Positions 61,827-64,000 of a stretch of 64,000 bases of DNA are shown piece after piece; positions within the stretch are counted from its first letter, which is position 1, and each line of letters begins with the position of its first letter. The translations under genes and the position numbers were made by a program. A model generated the notes under the pieces. It worked only from the letters and a program-made list of their open reading frames with translations, made no database searches and had not been told where the DNA came from. The DNA comes from an uncultured Lutibacter sp. (GTDB lineage: Bacteria > Bacteroidota > Bacteroidia > Flavobacteriales > Flavobacteriaceae), in the NCBI RefSeq assembly GCF_947495725.1, contig NZ_CANLZZ010000005.1, forward strand, positions 363,043 through 427,042, read 5' to 3'.

Positions 61827-62729
61827 ATGGTGAATTTAGAATGGTACAGAACATTTAAAGAAATATATGAAAACGGAACTTTAACTAAAGCTTCTATTGC
61901 TTTATTTGCTTCTCAGCCTGGAGTTAGTGTACACTTAAATGCACTAGAAGCTTATGTTGGCAAAAAACTATTTGAACGTACTTCGAGAAAAATGATTCCA
62001 ACAGAGGATGGGAAATTTTTATATGAATATATTATTGAATCTTTAAAAAAACTTGAAATAGCAGAACAGCATTTTAAAAAAACAACTCAAGAAAAAAATC
62101 CATCTCTAAACATTGGAATGTGTTCAGAAATGTTTCAACTAATTATTGAACCCGAAATTCCAAAACTAGACTTTGACCTAGTAGCTAGATTTGGAGCACA
62201 TACAGATTTAATAAAAGACCTAAACAATGGAATTTTAGATTTAGTAATAACACCTAAAAAACAGAATGAAAAAAAATCATTGGTTGAGTATATTCCGTTT
62301 TCAAAAGAAAGAATCGTTTTAATAGCTGGCAATAAAACAGATACAACCAAAACACAAGAACACCTAAAATCAAAAGATTTAAGTAAGTTAGAAGACGAAC
62401 TGCTTCAAAATGTTTGGTATAGTTCATCAAACGAAATGGAACATTTTAGACGTTTTTGGTTTGAGAATTTTAATAAGAAACCTGCTTTTAAACCCAACTA
62501 TATTTTACCAAATATTACCTCTATTATAAGATGTTTAAACAATGGAAACGGACTTGCATTAGTTCCGGATTTTTTATGTCAAGAACAAATTTTAAGAAAG
62601 GAAATAAATTTAGTTTGGGAAGGAAAAGTAAAAACAGAAAACACCTTATATTTTGCGTCGAGAACAGATTTGAAATATAAAAAAGAATTGAAAACAATTA
62701 AGACTATATTTACATTAAAAATGAAATAA
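61827..62729 (+). CDS. LysR family transcriptional regulator
   Basis: A 300-residue LysR protein. The N-terminal winged HTH is about 3-60 (YENGTLTKASIALFASQPGV then SVHLNALEAYVGKKLFERT). A linker helix and the two-lobed effector domain cover 90-300 (GILDLVITPKKQNEKK, NGNGLALVPDF). It probably controls its own gene and the divergent oxidoreductase in response to quinones or related electrophiles (inference from context). Confidence 0.93.
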   Translation: MVNLEWYRTFKEIYENGTLTKASIALFASQPGVSVHLNALEAYVGKKLFERTSRKMIPTEDGKFLYEYIIESLKKLEIAEQHFKKTTQEKNPSLNIGMCSEMFQLIIEPEIPKLDFDLVARFGAHTDLIKDLNNGILDLVITPKKQNEKKSLVEYIPFSKERIVLIAGNKTDTTKTQEHLKSKDLSKLEDELLQNVWYSSSNEMEHFRRFWFENFNKKPAFKPNYILPNITSIIRCLNNGNGLALVPDFLCQEQILRKEINLVWEGKVKTENTLYFASRTDLKYKKELKTIKTIFTLKMK

Positions 62730-63345
62730 ACACGATTAATCATTAAACAGTTTAAAGGGGTAGTTTTGAATGCATTTAATAAATGGTGTTTTTAATATCT
62801 CTTTTATTTTGGCTTATCTATTGTGAAGAGTTATTTATGATGTTCTTTAAACCATAATATGAGGTTTGGATAATTTTTTTTTGATACGTAATTGAAGATT
62901 ATTACAAAGTTCGAGTTTCTTAAATTTTTATAAAGTTGTTTTACTTGAAAGATTATTAATAAACGTCATTAAGATTATTTTAAGTTTACAGTCATGTTTT
63001 GAAAAATCATTGAATATTTATAAGAGTAGTCATATTTGATTGTGAAATTATTACAATAATATTTTTTTTTTACGTTTAAAATAACTACATTTCAGTGTTT
63101 AAATGTGTTAATACCAGCATTCTAACCTCCCCCTAGGTTAAAAGTTTTTTAATTATGTTGGTTTTTTAAAATTCTAAAAGTTTTTTTTGTTTAGATAAGA
63201 GTTCTTTTAGAATTGTTTAATTAAGTGAATAACTCAAGGTTTAAAGATCTCAATTTAGTAAAACTAATTAAGTTTACTTTTTTTGATTTTATTTAATAGC
63301 CTTTCTATAATTATCTGTAATTTTTCGTTTAAAAGATCTTACTTA
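62730..63345. other. Gene-free region before the surface protein gene
   Basis: No gene is seen. TAACCT-CCCCCT-AGGTTA at 63123-63140 is a perfect hairpin with a C-rich loop, the only GC-rich spot in the gap. No long repeat, tRNA or terminator is evident. Confidence 0.5.
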
Positions 63346-63389
63346 GTAGAAATTTCTACCCGGATTATTTAAGGAGATTTATAGTTTTA
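63346..63389 (+). promoter_or_regulatory. Palindrome plus -7 element of the surface protein gene
   Basis: GTAGAAATTTCTAC (63346-63359) is a perfect 14-bp palindrome. TAGTTTTA (63382-63389) lies exactly 33 bp away centre to centre. Transcription would begin near 63396, 50 bp before the ATG. Confidence 0.55.
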
Positions 63390-63446
63390 GATAAATTTAA
63401 ATGTTGTGATCAGTTTCATTAAGTTTATTAGTAATAATTAAAAAAT

Positions 63447-64000
63447 ATGATAAAAAAACTACTTAGTTTATATAAATATATTTTTTGTTTTTCACTATTT
63501 TTTAGTGTGAATGGTTATTTGTTTGCCCAAGAATTATCCTTTAATATTAGTTATTCTACTTCAGAAGAGATAAGTAATCCGTTGCTAAATTTAGATGGTT
63601 ATTTTGAAGAATTTGTTGAAGAGCTTACTATTGTTGAAGATAATGAAATTGATTATGAGCTTTATGAAAATAACTTAGTTGTTGCTGCTAACTGTCAAAA
63701 TATTTCTGTTTTTTTGGATTCTGCTGGAGTGGCAACTATATCACCTTCTGATATTAATAATGGAAGTACAGGAACACTTTCTATTGATATTTCAAGTTTT
63801 AATTGCTCAAATATTGGACCAAACGTTGTTACATTAACTTCTGATGATGGAGGGATTATAACTACTTGTACAGCTACAGTAACGGTAACAGACAATGAAA
63901 TACCAGTCATTACCCATAGTGGTAATGAGAGTGTAAATAGTGATTCAGGAATCTGTGGAGCATCTGTAACAGTTAGTGCTTCGGCTACGGATAATTGTAG
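63447..64000 (+). CDS. Secreted repetitive surface protein, 5' part only
   Basis: The frame is open from ATG 63447 to the window edge (184 codons). A signal peptide (about 1-29, ending GYLFAQ) is followed by an acidic stretch (FEEFVEELTIVEDNEIDYEL, about 55-74). Repeats of a CQNISVFLDSAGVATISPSD / CTATVTVTDNEIPVI type follow, and the start of a further one ends ASATDNC at the edge. This is the pattern of HYR-like adhesins secreted by the type IX system in gliding flavobacteria. The C-terminal sorting domain would lie outside the window. Confidence 0.82.
   Translation, partial: MIKKLLSLYKYIFCFSLFFSVNGYLFAQELSFNISYSTSEEISNPLLNLDGYFEEFVEELTIVEDNEIDYELYENNLVVAANCQNISVFLDSAGVATISPSDINNGSTGTLSIDISSFNCSNIGPNVVTLTSDDGGIITTCTATVTVTDNEIPVITHSGNESVNSDSGICGASVTVSASATDNC

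Overview
This is an AT-rich (roughly 70% AT) chromosomal window of a flavobacterium (Bacteroidota, probably marine or sediment Flavobacteriaceae). The evidence is TAnnTTTG-type -7 promoter elements, few Shine-Dalgarno sites, Bacteroidota-specific families (DUF6090, DUF3667, DUF6326, DUF6799) and a large repetitive surface protein at the right edge. I see no rRNA, tRNA, CRISPR array or intact insertion sequence.

Layout. 1-2211: N-terminal 737 codons of a membrane hybrid histidine kinase running off the left edge. 2313-14590: minus-strand genes (acyltransferase, acetyltransferase, GH28, small membrane and DUF proteins, S41 protease, DUF5677) separated by about 90-140 bp structured repeats. The best-preserved genes are bracketed by short boxes (GTTRnnn...nnnYAAC) that differ between genes but are complementary across each gene. 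This is how integron cassettes and attC sites are organised, but the boxes are non-canonical and no integrase is visible. 14875-16053: membrane-anchored winged-helix regulator, divergent from a secreted glycosidase operon at 16303-25158 (GH2, GH30, GH3 and a protein with a nucleoside-hydrolase-like motif).

25.7-53.5 kb is a stress/low-energy island: HtrA-like protease, two GH130 phosphorylases, GT4 fusion, P-type ATPase, BON protein, Hsp20, dodecin, baeRF protein, PEP synthase, UspA, MacAB-like transporter, FtsH, phosphoribosyltransferase, hydrolase and DUF2267. Most transcription units carry a TGA-N6-TCA dyad (Crp/Fnr type). In nine of them the dyad centre lies exactly 33 bp upstream of the centre of a plausible -7 octamer. 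One such promoter (35.14 kb, minus strand) has no gene behind it; it faces a ~580-nt region of three diverged tandem units with conserved hairpins, a candidate oxygen- or energy-regulated small RNA locus.

53.7-58 kb: TPR sensor kinase and response regulator, a truncated gene, and a lipoprotein gene whose promoter carries a CGG-N4-CCG dyad at the same 33-bp spacing. 58-63 kb: Cys-rich small protein plus metallophosphoesterase, VOC protein, DUF1080 lipoprotein, and a divergent NAD(P)H oxidoreductase/LysR pair. 63447 to the edge: start of a secreted repetitive surface protein, again with a palindrome 33 bp upstream of its -7 element.
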